Positions 7,688 to 17,157 of a DNA stretch of 64,000 bases are shown piece by piece. Origin of the DNA: Pseudomonas luteola NBRC 103146. GTDB lineage: Bacteria > Pseudomonadota > Gammaproteobacteria > Pseudomonadales > Pseudomonadaceae. Made by a program: the position numbers and the translations under genes. The stretch's first letter is position 1. Every line of letters begins with the position of its first letter. A model generated the notes under the pieces. It saw only the letters and a list, made by a program, of their open reading frames with translations. It was not told the origin of the DNA and did no database searches. The stretch lies in NCBI RefSeq assembly GCF_002091675.1, contig NZ_BDAE01000002.1:423815-487814 (forward strand), read 5' to 3'.

Positions 7688-8593
7688 ATGGTGGTTGTCC
7701 TCGCAATCATGCCCGTATTCGGACTGATTGTGCTGGGTTATGTATTAGGGTGGCGGCAGTGGTTGACGCCAGAGTCTATGGGTGGGCTGACCCAACTGGC
7801 GTTCAAGGTGTTCATGCCGGCTGTGCTGCTCACGGGAATTGCCAAAGCAGACTTGCGCCATGGTTTGTCACCTTTACTGCTGCTCGGATATTTCGGCCCG
7901 GTCCTGCTGGTGTTTCTACTGGTCAATCTGTTTGTGCATTGGCGCCGGCGTGAGCCTACGGCGTTCGGATTGACGGCCAGTTATTCGAACAATGTCCTGA
8001 TCGGTATTCCTCTGGTCGTCAATTTGATGGGGGAGGAAAATCTCGTCTATGTGTTCGCTATTCTGGCGCTGCATAGCCTGACGTTGTTTGCCATGCAGAG
8101 CTTTTATACGGCCTTTGGCGGCACGGAAAAGGTTAGCATCCCAGAGCTGCTGATGAGTCTGGCAAACCCGTTGATCGTCGGACTTTTGCTGGGGGCTGCC
8201 GTGAATGTATCGGGGCTAACTTTGCCGGGCCCGATATGGCAAATCGCGACCTGGCTGGCACAAGCCGGTCTGCCTTGCGCCTTGATTGTGCTAGGCGTGA
8301 ACCTTTCACGCTACCGGCTAAGGCCGAGCCTTTTCGTTGTCGGGTTGACGGCAATAAAGCTGCTGGTCTTTCCCTTCGTGGTCTGGACGGTATGCCTGTG
8401 GCTGCCGGGCTTGAGCGGTGCAGCACGGAGTGTGCTGATGCTGATGGCCGCCTGCCCGAGCGGGGTAAACGTGTTGGCATTTGCCCGGACGCCTGAGGAA
8501 AACCGTGTCGTCAGCTCAACGGTGTTTCTTTCAACCGTTCTGGCTGTCGTAACCGTGCCGTTGTGGATGGCACTGGTCGGACTGAATCGGTGA
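7688..8593 (+). CDS. AEC-family transporter (auxin efflux carrier-type permease)
   Basis: A 301-residue permease with about ten transmembrane helices in two repeats. It begins MVVVLAIMPVFGLIVLGYVLG and shows the family's PxLI/NPLIVGLLLG core and the conserved LLMAACPSGVNVLAFA segment near the C-terminus. Bacterial members such as MdcF and MleP carry dicarboxylates and related organic anions. The substrate cannot be read from the sequence. AAGGAG lies 10 bases upstream. It follows the CPBP protease on the same strand after 78 bases, and a strong hairpin follows the stop. Confidence 0.85.
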   Translation: MVVVLAIMPVFGLIVLGYVLGWRQWLTPESMGGLTQLAFKVFMPAVLLTGIAKADLRHGLSPLLLLGYFGPVLLVFLLVNLFVHWRRREPTAFGLTASYSNNVLIGIPLVVNLMGEENLVYVFAILALHSLTLFAMQSFYTAFGGTEKVSIPELLMSLANPLIVGLLLGAAVNVSGLTLPGPIWQIATWLAQAGLPCALIVLGVNLSRYRLRPSLFVVGLTAIKLLVFPFVVWTVCLWLPGLSGAARSVLMLMAACPSGVNVLAFARTPEENRVVSSTVFLSTVLAVVTVPLWMALVGLNR

Positions 8594-8623
8594 CTGGCCG
8601 TCCGGTAAGGATCGGACGGCCAG
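8594..8623. terminator. Shared hairpin between convergent AEC and rlmI genes
   Basis: CTGGCCGTCCG (8594-8604) and CGGACGGCCAG (8613-8623) form a perfect 11-bp stem with an 8-base loop, lying exactly between the two converging genes. There is no clear U-tract on either side, so it may act as an mRNA 3'-end stabiliser or a weak bidirectional terminator. Confidence 0.65.
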
Positions 8624-8632
8624 AGCGTGGGA

Positions 8633-9826
8633 TCAGCTGGGCAGGATACGGCAGGTCAGACTCTTGATGTAGCGGGTCTCGGGGATGGCAAGGTGGACCG
8701 GATGATCAGGGCCCTGGGCACCACGCTCGATCAGCTGGATATGACGATCTAGGTGACGTGCACTGCTGAGCAGGATTTCCTGCAGGTTCTCTTCAACGAG
8801 ATGCATCGAGCAGGAGGCGCTGACCAGAATGCCGTCCTTGTTCAAGAGGCGCATGGCCTGCTCGTTGAGACGACGATAGGCGGCCTCGCCGTTTTTCACG
8901 TCCTTCTTGCGCTTGATGAAGGCGGGCGGGTCGGCCACGATCACGTCGAAGCGCTCGTCAGCAGCCTTCAGCTCCTTCAGGGCCTCGAACACGTCGCCTT
9001 CTACGCAGACCATCTTTTCGGCAACGCCGTTCAAGGCCGCATTGCGCTCTACACCATCCAGGGCAAAGCCGGAGGCATCCACGCACATCACTTCGCTGGC
9101 ACCGAATACAGCGGCCTGCACGCCCCAGCCACCAATGTAGCTGAACAGGTCCAGAACGCGCTTGCCTTGTACATAAGGTGCCAGGCGGGCACGGTTCATG
9201 CGATGGTCATAGAACCAGCCGGTCTTCTGGCCCTCAACGATAGGCGCTTCGAATTTCACGCCGTTTTCTTCCAGGGCAGCCCATTCCGGTACGTCACCGT
9301 AGGCGGACTCGACATAGCGGGGCAGGCCCTCGGCTTCTCGAGCACTGGAGTCATTTTTCCACAATACGGCCGCTGGCTTGAGCACCTGAAGCAGTGCAGC
9401 CAGCACATCATCCTTGTGACGCTCCATGGTGGCCGATGCCAGCTGAGCCACGATGACATCGCCAAAGCGATCCACCACTAGGCCGGGCAACAGGTCCGAG
9501 TCGCCGTAGACGAGGCGATAGAACGGTTTATCGAACAGGCGCTCACGCAGGCTCAGGGCGACTTTCAGGCGATGAACAAGCAGGGATTTGTCCAGTACAT
9601 GCTTGGTATCGCGGGAGATCAGACGGGCGCAGATCAGGTTGTGTGGGGACAGGGCAACGATACCGATCGGCTTGCCGCCAGCAGCTTCGAGAACGGCTTG
9701 TTCGCCGGCCTGGAAAGCGGTCAGCGGAGTGGCTGCCACGTCAATTTCGTTACTGTAGACCCAAAGGTGCCCGGCGCGCAGACGGCGCTCGGCATTGGCT
9801 TTCAGTCGCAGGCTGGGCAAGGACAT
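8633..9826 (-). CDS. rlmI: 23S rRNA (cytosine1962-C5)-methyltransferase RlmI
   Basis: A 397-residue class I SAM-dependent methyltransferase with the RlmI architecture. An N-terminal PUA domain (residues 1-70, RLRAGHLWVYSNEI) leads to an EEHB-like beta domain and a Rossmann domain. That domain carries the SAM-binding motif VLDLFSYIGGWGVQA, the DPPAF motif and the SCSMH segment with the catalytic Cys. The family methylates C1962 of 23S rRNA. Length and motifs match E. coli RlmI (396 residues). It appears monocistronic, facing the AEC transporter across a hairpin. Confidence 0.92.
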   Translation of the reverse strand: MSLPSLRLKANAERRLRAGHLWVYSNEIDVAATPLTAFQAGEQAVLEAAGGKPIGIVALSPHNLICARLISRDTKHVLDKSLLVHRLKVALSLRERLFDKPFYRLVYGDSDLLPGLVVDRFGDVIVAQLASATMERHKDDVLAALLQVLKPAAVLWKNDSSAREAEGLPRYVESAYGDVPEWAALEENGVKFEAPIVEGQKTGWFYDHRMNRARLAPYVQGKRVLDLFSYIGGWGVQAAVFGASEVMCVDASGFALDGVERNAALNGVAEKMVCVEGDVFEALKELKAADERFDVIVADPPAFIKRKKDVKNGEAAYRRLNEQAMRLLNKDGILVSASCSMHLVEENLQEILLSSARHLDRHIQLIERGAQGPDHPVHLAIPETRYIKSLTCRILPS

Positions 9827-9933
9827 TTGAGGGACTCCAAGAAAAAGGGGCGAAGTATACCTGCCCGGGCGGCACGGCGCCTTCGCGCTTGAAGATCAGT
9901 CTCAAAGATAGAGAGAAACACGACGTACGGATG

Positions 9934-9965
9934 AAAAATGGCCCGGCTGATACCGCGCGGGCCAT
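9934..9965 (-). terminator. Rho-independent terminator of the pfpI-like gene
   Basis: On the minus strand ATGGCCCG (9965-9958) pairs perfectly with CGGGCCAT (9945-9938). The stem is followed by TTTTTC, giving a standard stem plus U-tract about 20 bases after the stop at 9985. Confidence 0.82.
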
Positions 9966-9984
9966 GGATCAGGCAGGTTGGAGA

Positions 9985-10524
9985 TCAGGCAGCGATCATG
10001 TTGATCAGCTCGCGATTGAACGCGGGAATGTCATCAGGCTTGCGGCTGCTGACCAGTTTTCCGTCCACGACGACTTCCTTATCCACCCACTGGGCACCGG
10101 CATTTTTCAGGTCATCGGTCAGCGAAGGCCAGCTAGTCATGGTCTTGCCATCCACCAGACCGGCGGAAATCAGCAGCCAGGCACCATGGCAGATCACGGC
10201 GATCGGCTTGCCGCTGCTGCTGGCCTCTTTGACCAAAGTCTGCGCACGCTCATCGGTGCGAATGGTGTCTGAGTTGACGACGCCGCCTGGTAAAACCACC
10301 GCGTCATAGTCGCCGATGTTGGCAGCATCGAACGTCAGGTCGACATTGAATGTGTCCGCCGGGTCGGTGTGGTTCCAACCCTGGACGGTGCCAGACTTGG
10401 CAGAAATGATATGAGTCTTGGCGCCGACCTTCTCGAGGGCCTCCTTGGGACCGGTCAGCTCGGCCTGCTCGAAACCGTCAGTTACCAGGATTGCTACTTT
10501 TTTGCCTTCTAACGATGCCATCAT
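9985..10524 (-). CDS. PfpI/YhbO-type DJ-1 family protein (deglycase/protease-like)
   Basis: About 180 residues of the DJ-1/PfpI superfamily. It begins MASLEGKKVAILVTDGFEQAE and carries the nucleophile Cys111-His112 in AVICHGAWLL, with the partner Glu18. E. coli YhbO and YajL relatives have been reported as stress-protective glyoxalase/deglycase enzymes, and the archaeal PfpI is a protease. The exact activity here is inferred only. Two adjacent ATGs (10524 and 10521) share one GGAGG site, 4 and 7 bases away respectively; the second spacing is more usual. A U-tract terminator follows. Confidence 0.88.
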   Translation of the reverse strand: MMASLEGKKVAILVTDGFEQAELTGPKEALEKVGAKTHIISAKSGTVQGWNHTDPADTFNVDLTFDAANIGDYDAVVLPGGVVNSDTIRTDERAQTLVKEASSSGKPIAVICHGAWLLISAGLVDGKTMTSWPSLTDDLKNAGAQWVDKEVVVDGKLVSSRKPDDIPAFNRELINMIAA

Positions 10525-10684
10525 GGAACCTCCGTAAGCTATGTGATCTAGGATTAAGTGGAGATGCGTTTCCACGGCTTCTGTATGAGTCGAACCCGGG
10601 AAAGCAGGCAAGTTCCTCCAGTGATCAGTGGTTGCTGAGCGTAGGGTGGGCTAAAATGTGAGGTCATTCACAGGTATCTGATCC

Positions 10685-11563
10685 ATGTCGCTAGAGCTTC
10701 AACCCGAGCAGATTCGCCAGGCGCTTCAGGGAATCACCATCCCGCCTCAACCGCAGATCATGGTTGATCTACAACTTGAGCAGCTTGCCCCGGATCCCAG
10801 CCTCAAGGTGATTGCGCAGCTGATTAGCCAGGACCCCGGCTTGGCAGGCGCGCTGCTCAAGCTCGTCAATGCACCCTGTTTCGGGCTGGCCAACCGGATT
10901 ACGTCTATCCAGCGGGCCGTCAACCTGCTCGGGATCAATTCCGTCGTCAATCTCATCAATGCGCAGTCCATCAAGAGCGAGATGAGTGATGAGACGATCG
11001 TGACGCTAAACCGCTTCTGGGACACCGCCCAGGATGTGGCGGAAACCTGCCTGACACTGGCCAAGCGGACAGGCTATCAGGCTCCGGATGAGGCATACGC
11101 TCTTGGGCTCTTTCACAACTGCGGCATACCGCTGATGCTAGGGCGGTTTCCTCATTATATGGAAGTGCTGGAGGAGGCCTATGGGCGGGTTGGGCCTGAA
11201 AGGCGTGTCGTGGATACGGAAAACCATTACTTCAACACCAACCATGCGGTCGTCGGTTATTACACGGCCCGCTCATGGCGTTTGCCGGCCCATGTCGCTG
11301 AGGCCATTTCCAATCATCACAATGCCCACCGGATTTTTGTCGACGGTGACGCCAGCAGTGTGCCGATGAAAAACCTATTGGCCATTCTGAAAATGGCCGA
11401 GCATATCTGTGGCTGTTATCGCGTGCTGGGCAATCAGGCTCAGGACGCCGAGTGGAATCTGGTCAGTAATCAGGTTTTGGATTACATCGGTCTGTCCGAG
11501 TATGACTTCGATATGCTCAAGAACAACATCCTTGAAATGGGGCTTGGGCACATCCATTTTTAA
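10685..11563 (+). CDS. HDOD-domain signalling protein
   Basis: A 292-residue protein made almost entirely of an HDOD domain (about residues 15-215), a catalytically degenerate relative of the HD phosphohydrolases. The recognisable run is LAGALLKLVNAPCFGLANRITSI, followed by a GINSVVNLINAQSI helix and ALGLFHNCGIPLML. HDOD proteins take part in chemotaxis, type IV pilus or stress signalling, usually through protein contacts. No receiver, EAL or GGDEF domain is fused here. It stands directly before mutM on the same strand with a 30-base gap. Confidence 0.85.
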   Translation: MSLELQPEQIRQALQGITIPPQPQIMVDLQLEQLAPDPSLKVIAQLISQDPGLAGALLKLVNAPCFGLANRITSIQRAVNLLGINSVVNLINAQSIKSEMSDETIVTLNRFWDTAQDVAETCLTLAKRTGYQAPDEAYALGLFHNCGIPLMLGRFPHYMEVLEEAYGRVGPERRVVDTENHYFNTNHAVVGYYTARSWRLPAHVAEAISNHHNAHRIFVDGDASSVPMKNLLAILKMAEHICGCYRVLGNQAQDAEWNLVSNQVLDYIGLSEYDFDMLKNNILEMGLGHIHF

Positions 11564-11593
11564 GAGCATATTGTTTTCTCTGTCGAGGGCTGA

Positions 11594-12406
11594 ATGCCTG
11601 AATTACCTGAAGTCGAAACGACCCGGCGTGGAATAGCGCCGCACCTGGTAGGGCAGCGTGTGTCCCGCGTCATCATTCGTGATGCCCGGCTGCGCTGGCC
11701 CATTCCGGAAGACCTGGATGTTCGCCTGTCCGGCCAGAGGATCGAGGCGGTCGAGCGGCGCGCTAAGTACCTGTTGATTCGTGCCGAGGCGGGTACGCTG
11801 ATTGCTCATTTGGGCATGTCCGGCAGCCTGCGAATGGTGCCGGTCGGGACGCCGCCGGTTAAGCACGAGCATGTGGATATCGAACTCGAGTCAGGATTGT
11901 CGCTGCGCTATACCGACCCCCGCCGCTTCGGCGCCATGCTGTGGTCCCATGAGCCTCTGGAGCATGTGCTGCTCAAGTCGCTGGGGCCGGAGCCTCTGAC
12001 CGAGGCGTTTGACGGGCGGCGTCTCTACGAAATGTCGCGTGGTCGCTCCATGGCAGTAAAGCCCTTCATCATGGATAACGCCGTTGTGGTGGGCGTTGGC
12101 AATATTTACGCGACGGAGGCCCTGTTTGCGGCCGGTATCGATCCGCGTCGGGCGGCGGGCAGCATTTCCCGAGCGCGCTACGACCGGTTAGCCCAGGAGA
12201 TCAAGCGCATCCTGGCACTGGCTATCGAGTCCGGGGGCACAACCCTTCGGGATTTTGTGGGCGGCGACGGCAAGCCGGGCTATTTCAAGCAGGAGCTGTT
12301 TGTCTATGGCCGGGCGGGTGAGTTCTGCAAGAACTGTGGCTCTGGCCTGCGCGAGATACGGCTGGGGCAACGCGCCAGTGTTTATTGCGGCAAATGCCAG
12401 CGATAA
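11594..12406 (+). CDS. mutM: Formamidopyrimidine-DNA glycosylase MutM (Fpg)
   Basis: This 270-residue base-excision enzyme removes 8-oxoguanine and formamidopyrimidines. The start [13 protein letters not shown] gives the catalytic Pro2 and Glu3. The RAKYLLI segment carries the conserved Lys, the helix-two-turn-helix follows with [14 protein letters not shown], and the C-terminal zinc finger is CxxC-x16-CxxC (CKNCG...YCGKCQ). All catalytic residues are present. GAGGG lies close upstream of the start. Cotranscription with the HDOD gene is possible. Confidence 0.95.
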   Translation: MPELPEVETTRRGIAPHLVGQRVSRVIIRDARLRWPIPEDLDVRLSGQRIEAVERRAKYLLIRAEAGTLIAHLGMSGSLRMVPVGTPPVKHEHVDIELESGLSLRYTDPRRFGAMLWSHEPLEHVLLKSLGPEPLTEAFDGRRLYEMSRGRSMAVKPFIMDNAVVVGVGNIYATEALFAAGIDPRRAAGSISRARYDRLAQEIKRILALAIESGGTTLRDFVGGDGKPGYFKQELFVYGRAGEFCKNCGSGLREIRLGQRASVYCGKCQR

Positions 12407-12539
12407 GTGAACGTGCGTGAGCTATTTCTCTTTTTATAAGTCAGCCGGTTAACGTACGGGCTGCACAGGGCGGAATCCTGGTCTAGGCTGTGGTCGCTTG
12501 CCAAACAGCAGAACTGACCCACAAGATCAAGGATAAGCC

Positions 12540-14474
12540 ATGTCAGTCCGTCGTCTCGCTCTTGCCTCACTGTGCGCTGCGATTTCCTTCGCCAGCGCCG
12601 CCCATGCCGCTCCCAACCCTTACAGTCATCTGGTCGTCTTTGGCGATAGTCTGAGCGACTCGGGACAGTTTCCCGACCTGAATGGCCCATTAGGCTCCTC
12701 GCTGCGCTTTACCAATCGGGTAGGGCCCACGTACCAACCGGGGAGTGGTGAGCCAGTCGGGCCTACCAGCGTCATGCTGCTGGGCGGCCGGCTAGGCTTT
12801 TCCAGCCAGAAGCTTGGGCCTTCCACAGCGCTCATCAATTCCGTGTTGGGACTTCCCGACGGCAACAACTGGGCGGTAGGCGGTTATCGAACCGACCAGA
12901 TCCTCGCGTCGATTACCGAGGAGAATGGCTCTGTTGTAGCCACTAATGGTCTGACGCTCCGCCGCCGGGATGGCTATCTGGTCGATCTGGCGGATCAGGG
13001 CCAACGCCTTGACTCCAACGCATTGTATTACCTGACGGGAGGGGGAAATGACTTCCTGCAGGGTGTGGTCACATCGCCTGCAACCGCCCAGACAGCGGCC
13101 AATCAACTGGCTGCCAGTGCCAGCGCACTGCAGCAGGCCGGTGCCCGCTACATCATGGTCTGGCTGCTGCCTGATATCGGCCTTACGCCTGCCTTGAGCG
13201 GAACCCCACAGCAAGCGGCTGCGTCCCAGCTCAGTGCTGTGTTCAACAACCAGCTGGTGTCACAGCTTCCCACCATCGATGCGCAAATCATTCCATTGAA
13301 TGTGCCACGACTTCTGAGTGAAGTGTTGGCCGATCCTGCCCGTTACGGCCTGGCGGCCGACCAGAACCTGACGGCTACCTGTTTCGATGACTGCACGCAG
13401 CAGAACGCTGTTTACGGCCTCGACAGCGCCAACCCTGATCCGACCCGGTTGCTCTACAACGACCGTGTGCACCCTACGATTACTGGTCAGCGCCTGATCG
13501 CCGACTATGCCTATTCAATTCTGGCGGCCCCCTGGGAGCTGACCTTGCTGCCGGAAATGGCCTACGGTTCGCTGACTGCCCATCAGGGGCAGCTGTATTC
13601 GCAATGGCTGAGTGACCGCAATCACTGGCAGCCAGTAGGCACATGGAATTCCTTCGTATCGCCGGGCGGGTTGCGTCAGAACTTTGATGGACAGTCCAGC
13701 AGCGTGAGCGGTGATGGCGACGGCTACAGCCTGGACTTGGGAGGCAGTTTCCGCCTGAATGACTATTGGCGTGTGGGCGTGGCCGCCGGGTTTTACAAGC
13801 AGGATCTGAACGTGGGTGCTGCTGATTCTCGCTATGACCTGCGCAGTTATTTCGCTACCGCCTTCGCGCAATATCAGCAGAATCACTGGTGGGCCGACCT
13901 GGCCTTGACCGGGGGGCACCTGGATTACCATGATCTCAAGCGTACCTTCGCCCTGGGGCCGACTGAGCGTAGCGAAAAAGGCGATACCAACGGTCATCTG
14001 TGGGCGGCAAGCGGACGGCTGGGCTTTGATCTGGCCCAGCCACAAAGCGCCTGGCACCTGTCGCCGTTCATCAGTGCCGACTACGCGCGAATTACCGTGG
14101 ACAGTTATTCGGAAAACAGTGATCGAGCAACGGCGCTGAACATCGACGAGCAAAAGCGCCGCTCGCGGCGCCTGGGTGCTGGTCTGCAGGGGCAGTTCGA
14201 GCTGACCACCAGAACGCAGGTTTTCGCAGAAGTAGCTCGGGAAAAGGAATTCGAGGACAGTACGCAGGACCTTACGATGTCTCAGGTTGACCTGCCAGGA
14301 CTCAGCTATACGTTGCAGGGCTATACGCCATCGGATCGGTTGGACCGTGCTTCGCTAGGGGTTAGCCAACAGCTGACCGACGATGTGGCAGTGCGTGCGA
14401 GCTATTCCTATCGCAAGAGCCGGGAAGACGATGCCCAGCAGTCTGTAGGCCTCAGTGTGTCGTGGCAGTGGTAA
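12540..14474 (+). CDS. estA: EstA-type autotransporter esterase (GDSL lipase plus beta-barrel)
   Basis: A 644-residue outer-membrane esterase. A signal peptide (1-23, ending AHA) is followed by a GDSL passenger with S37 in FGDSLSDSG, block III GGGND (N170) and the D308/H311 pair in NDRVHPT. From about residue 345 a C-terminal autotransporter barrel follows, rich in alternating aromatic strands and ending in SVSWQW with the aromatic terminal residue needed for Bam recognition. In P. aeruginosa EstA affects rhamnolipid production and motility. AAGGA lies 6 bases upstream. It is a second SGNH esterase in the window, besides the partial one at the left edge. Confidence 0.92.
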   Translation: MSVRRLALASLCAAISFASAAHAAPNPYSHLVVFGDSLSDSGQFPDLNGPLGSSLRFTNRVGPTYQPGSGEPVGPTSVMLLGGRLGFSSQKLGPSTALINSVLGLPDGNNWAVGGYRTDQILASITEENGSVVATNGLTLRRRDGYLVDLADQGQRLDSNALYYLTGGGNDFLQGVVTSPATAQTAANQLAASASALQQAGARYIMVWLLPDIGLTPALSGTPQQAAASQLSAVFNNQLVSQLPTIDAQIIPLNVPRLLSEVLADPARYGLAADQNLTATCFDDCTQQNAVYGLDSANPDPTRLLYNDRVHPTITGQRLIADYAYSILAAPWELTLLPEMAYGSLTAHQGQLYSQWLSDRNHWQPVGTWNSFVSPGGLRQNFDGQSSSVSGDGDGYSLDLGGSFRLNDYWRVGVAAGFYKQDLNVGAADSRYDLRSYFATAFAQYQQNHWWADLALTGGHLDYHDLKRTFALGPTERSEKGDTNGHLWAASGRLGFDLAQPQSAWHLSPFISADYARITVDSYSENSDRATALNIDEQKRRSRRLGAGLQGQFELTTRTQVFAEVAREKEFEDSTQDLTMSQVDLPGLSYTLQGYTPSDRLDRASLGVSQQLTDDVAVRASYSYRKSREDDAQQSVGLSVSWQW

Positions 14475-14660
14475 TAAAGAGGTCTGAAATAGGAGTCGGC
14501 GCATAAAAAAGTCGTCGATTCCTTGGACCTATTTGCCGTTTCGACCTACAAAGATAGGTATGCACCCTTAATCATGGGCCGGTCGATGTGTCTCCCAATA
14601 CCTTCCAGACACGCTTGCCGGTCAGCCTATCAGTGTTCGTTATGCCGAGGTTGTTACTAG

Positions 14661-17099
14661 ATGACGAGAGCCCGTTTTATCTCGCCCAACGAAGTTGCTG
14701 CTCTGCGTTCAAACATTCTTTCCAAGCTGACCTATGACGTAGGCAAGGACCCCGAGCACGCCCTGGATCATGACTGGTTCATGGCGACTGCCCTGGCGAC
14801 GCGTGACTATATCGTCGATCGCTGGATGAGTCGGACGCGTGAGGCTTACCGGGCCAACCAGAAGCGCGTCTATTACCTGTCCCTGGAGTTTCTCATTGGC
14901 CGCCTGCTGATCGATAGCCTGTCCAATCTGGGCATACTGGAGGAAACCCGTCGCGCACTGGCAGACCTGGGTGTCGACCTTGAGCGTATCCGCGGACTGG
15001 AGCCGGACGCTGCCTTGGGTAATGGTGGTCTGGGCCGTCTGGCGGCATGCTTCATGGAAAGCATGGCGACGCTGGGTATTCCTTCCCATGGGTACGGTAT
15101 TCGCTACGAGCACGGCCTGTTCCGTCAGGTCATCGCTGATGGTTTCCAGCACGAGCAGCCGGAGAACTGGCTTGATTTCGGTAATCCGTGGGAATTCGAG
15201 CGTGCCGAGGTCGTGTACGAGATCGGGTTCGGCGGTCATGTCACGCCCTATGAAGGTAATTCCTTGCGTCAGGTCTGGACGCCGGGTGAGAAAGTTCGTG
15301 CGGTTGCCTATGACACGCCCATCATGGGGTGGGGTGGGGAAGGGGCCAATACGCTGCGCCTGTGGCGCTCCCGCCCTCTGGAAAACATCAAGCTGGACAC
15401 CTTCAACGCAGGTGACCATGTCGGGGCCGTAGCCGATCAGGCCCGGGCTGAAAGCATCTCTCGAGTGCTGTATCCGGCCGACAGCACCGAGGCGGGACAG
15501 GAGCTGCGCCTGCGTCAGGAGTATTTCTTCGTGGCCGCCTCGCTGGCGGATCTTACCCGCCGCCATATCAAGCAGCACGGCGACATCATGAGCCTGCCCG
15601 AATACGCGGCCATCCAGCTCAATGATACTCACCCGGCCATTGCCGTGGCCGAGTTGATGCGCTTGCTGGTGGATGTGTACGGTCTGCCATGGGACGCTGC
15701 CTGGAGCACCACCGTCAACACGCTGTCCTATACCAACCACACCCTTCTGCCGGAAGCACTGGAAACCTGGTCGGTCTATCTGATGGAGCGCCTCCTGCCG
15801 CGCCACATGCAGATCATCTACATGATCAATGCCCAGTTCCTCGATTCGCTCCGGGCACGGGGCGAGACAGATGGCTCCATGCTGTCTTACGTGTCCCTGA
15901 TCGATGAAAGTCACGGCCGTCGGGTACGTATGGGCAACCTGGCCTTTATCGGTTCGCACAAGGTCAACGGTGTGTCCGGATTGCATACCGAGCTGATGCG
16001 CAAGACCGTCTTCCGCTCCATGCACCGGCTCTTCCCGGATCGAATCAACAACAAGACTAACGGCATTACCTTCCGCCGCTGGCTCTATCAGGCCAACCCT
16101 GCGTTGACCGATCTTCTGGTGGATGTATTGGGCGAGGATGTCCAGCACGATCCTGAAAAATCGCTCCCCCGGCTCAAGCCCTATGCCAACGATGCCAATT
16201 TTCGAGAGCGTTTTGCCCACCAGCGGTTGCATAACAAGAACAGTTTTGCCGAGCTGGTGAAAAAGACGCTGGACGTCTCCCTCAGTACCGACGCCATCTT
16301 CGATGTGCAGATCAAGCGCATCCATGAATACAAGCGGCAGCTGATGAACCTGCTGCAGACCATTGCGCTGTATCAGGCCATCAAGGACAACCCCAACGGG
16401 CAATGGACACCTCGTGTAAAGATTTTTGCGGGCAAGGCAGCTGCCAGCTATCACCAGGCCAAGCTCATCATCAAGCTGGCCAACGACGTGGCCAAGGTGG
16501 TTAATAATGACCCGTCCATTCGTGACCTGCTCAAAGTGGTGTTCCTGCCTAACTACAATGTGAGCCTGGCTGAAGTCATTATCCCGGCGGCCGACCTTTC
16601 CGAGCAGATTTCCACAGCGGGTCTCGAGGCGTCAGGCACCAGCAATATGAAATTTGGCCTGAACGGTGCACTTACCATTGGCACGCTCGATGGCGCCAAC
16701 GTTGAAATGAGCGAGTTTGTCGGTCAGGAACATATGTTCATCTTTGGCCTAAAGGCGGCCGAGGTTGAAGAGCGCCAGCGCATGGGGGGCAACTCTTCGG
16801 ACATCATCAACAGCTCGCCACGGCTGTCGGCCGTGCTTTCGGCCATTCGCAGCGGGCAGTTCTCACCGGATGATCCCTCTCGCTATAACGGGCTGCTGGA
16901 CGTGCTGACCTGGCACGACCGCTTCCTGGTCTGTGCTGATTTTGATGCCTACTGGAATGCTCAGGTGGCCGTCGAGGAGCGTTGGAATCAGCCGGACGAG
17001 TGGTGGCGCTCAGCGGTACTCAACACGGCCAGCATGGGTTGGTTCTCCTCCGATCGAACCATTCGTGAATACGCCACGGATATCTGGCAAGTCTTGTAA
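14661..17099 (+). CDS. glgP: Glycogen/maltodextrin phosphorylase
   Basis: An 812-residue GT35 phosphorylase that releases glucose-1-phosphate from alpha-1,4-glucan ends. The family signature EASGTSNMKFGLNGAL has the pyridoxal-phosphate Lys near residue 664. The GNGGLGRLAACFMES and NDTHPAIAVAELMR segments complete the active site. The length is typical of the bacterial enzyme. A U-tract terminator at 17109-17137 separates it from glgX, so the two are probably not one transcript despite their 58-base gap. No glycogen synthase or ADP-glucose pyrophosphorylase is in the window. Confidence 0.95.
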   Translation: MTRARFISPNEVAALRSNILSKLTYDVGKDPEHALDHDWFMATALATRDYIVDRWMSRTREAYRANQKRVYYLSLEFLIGRLLIDSLSNLGILEETRRALADLGVDLERIRGLEPDAALGNGGLGRLAACFMESMATLGIPSHGYGIRYEHGLFRQVIADGFQHEQPENWLDFGNPWEFERAEVVYEIGFGGHVTPYEGNSLRQVWTPGEKVRAVAYDTPIMGWGGEGANTLRLWRSRPLENIKLDTFNAGDHVGAVADQARAESISRVLYPADSTEAGQELRLRQEYFFVAASLADLTRRHIKQHGDIMSLPEYAAIQLNDTHPAIAVAELMRLLVDVYGLPWDAAWSTTVNTLSYTNHTLLPEALETWSVYLMERLLPRHMQIIYMINAQFLDSLRARGETDGSMLSYVSLIDESHGRRVRMGNLAFIGSHKVNGVSGLHTELMRKTVFRSMHRLFPDRINNKTNGITFRRWLYQANPALTDLLVDVLGEDVQHDPEKSLPRLKPYANDANFRERFAHQRLHNKNSFAELVKKTLDVSLSTDAIFDVQIKRIHEYKRQLMNLLQTIALYQAIKDNPNGQWTPRVKIFAGKAAASYHQAKLIIKLANDVAKVVNNDPSIRDLLKVVFLPNYNVSLAEVIIPAADLSEQISTAGLEASGTSNMKFGLNGALTIGTLDGANVEMSEFVGQEHMFIFGLKAAEVEERQRMGGNSSDIINSSPRLSAVLSAIRSGQFSPDDPSRYNGLLDVLTWHDRFLVCADFDAYWNAQVAVEERWNQPDEWWRSAVLNTASMGWFSSDRTIREYATDIWQVL

Positions 17100-17108
17100 G
17101 TCTCAATA

Positions 17109-17137
17109 GCCGGCACCTTTCGCGTGCCGGCTTTTTT
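17109..17137 (+). terminator. Rho-independent terminator after glgP
   Basis: GCCGGCAC (17109-17116) pairs perfectly with GTGCCGGC (17124-17131) across a 7-base loop, followed directly by six T. It is the clearest terminator in the window. The glgX GTG start follows only 20 bases later. Confidence 0.93.
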
Positions 17138-17157
17138 CTGCTTTACGGAGATTTTCT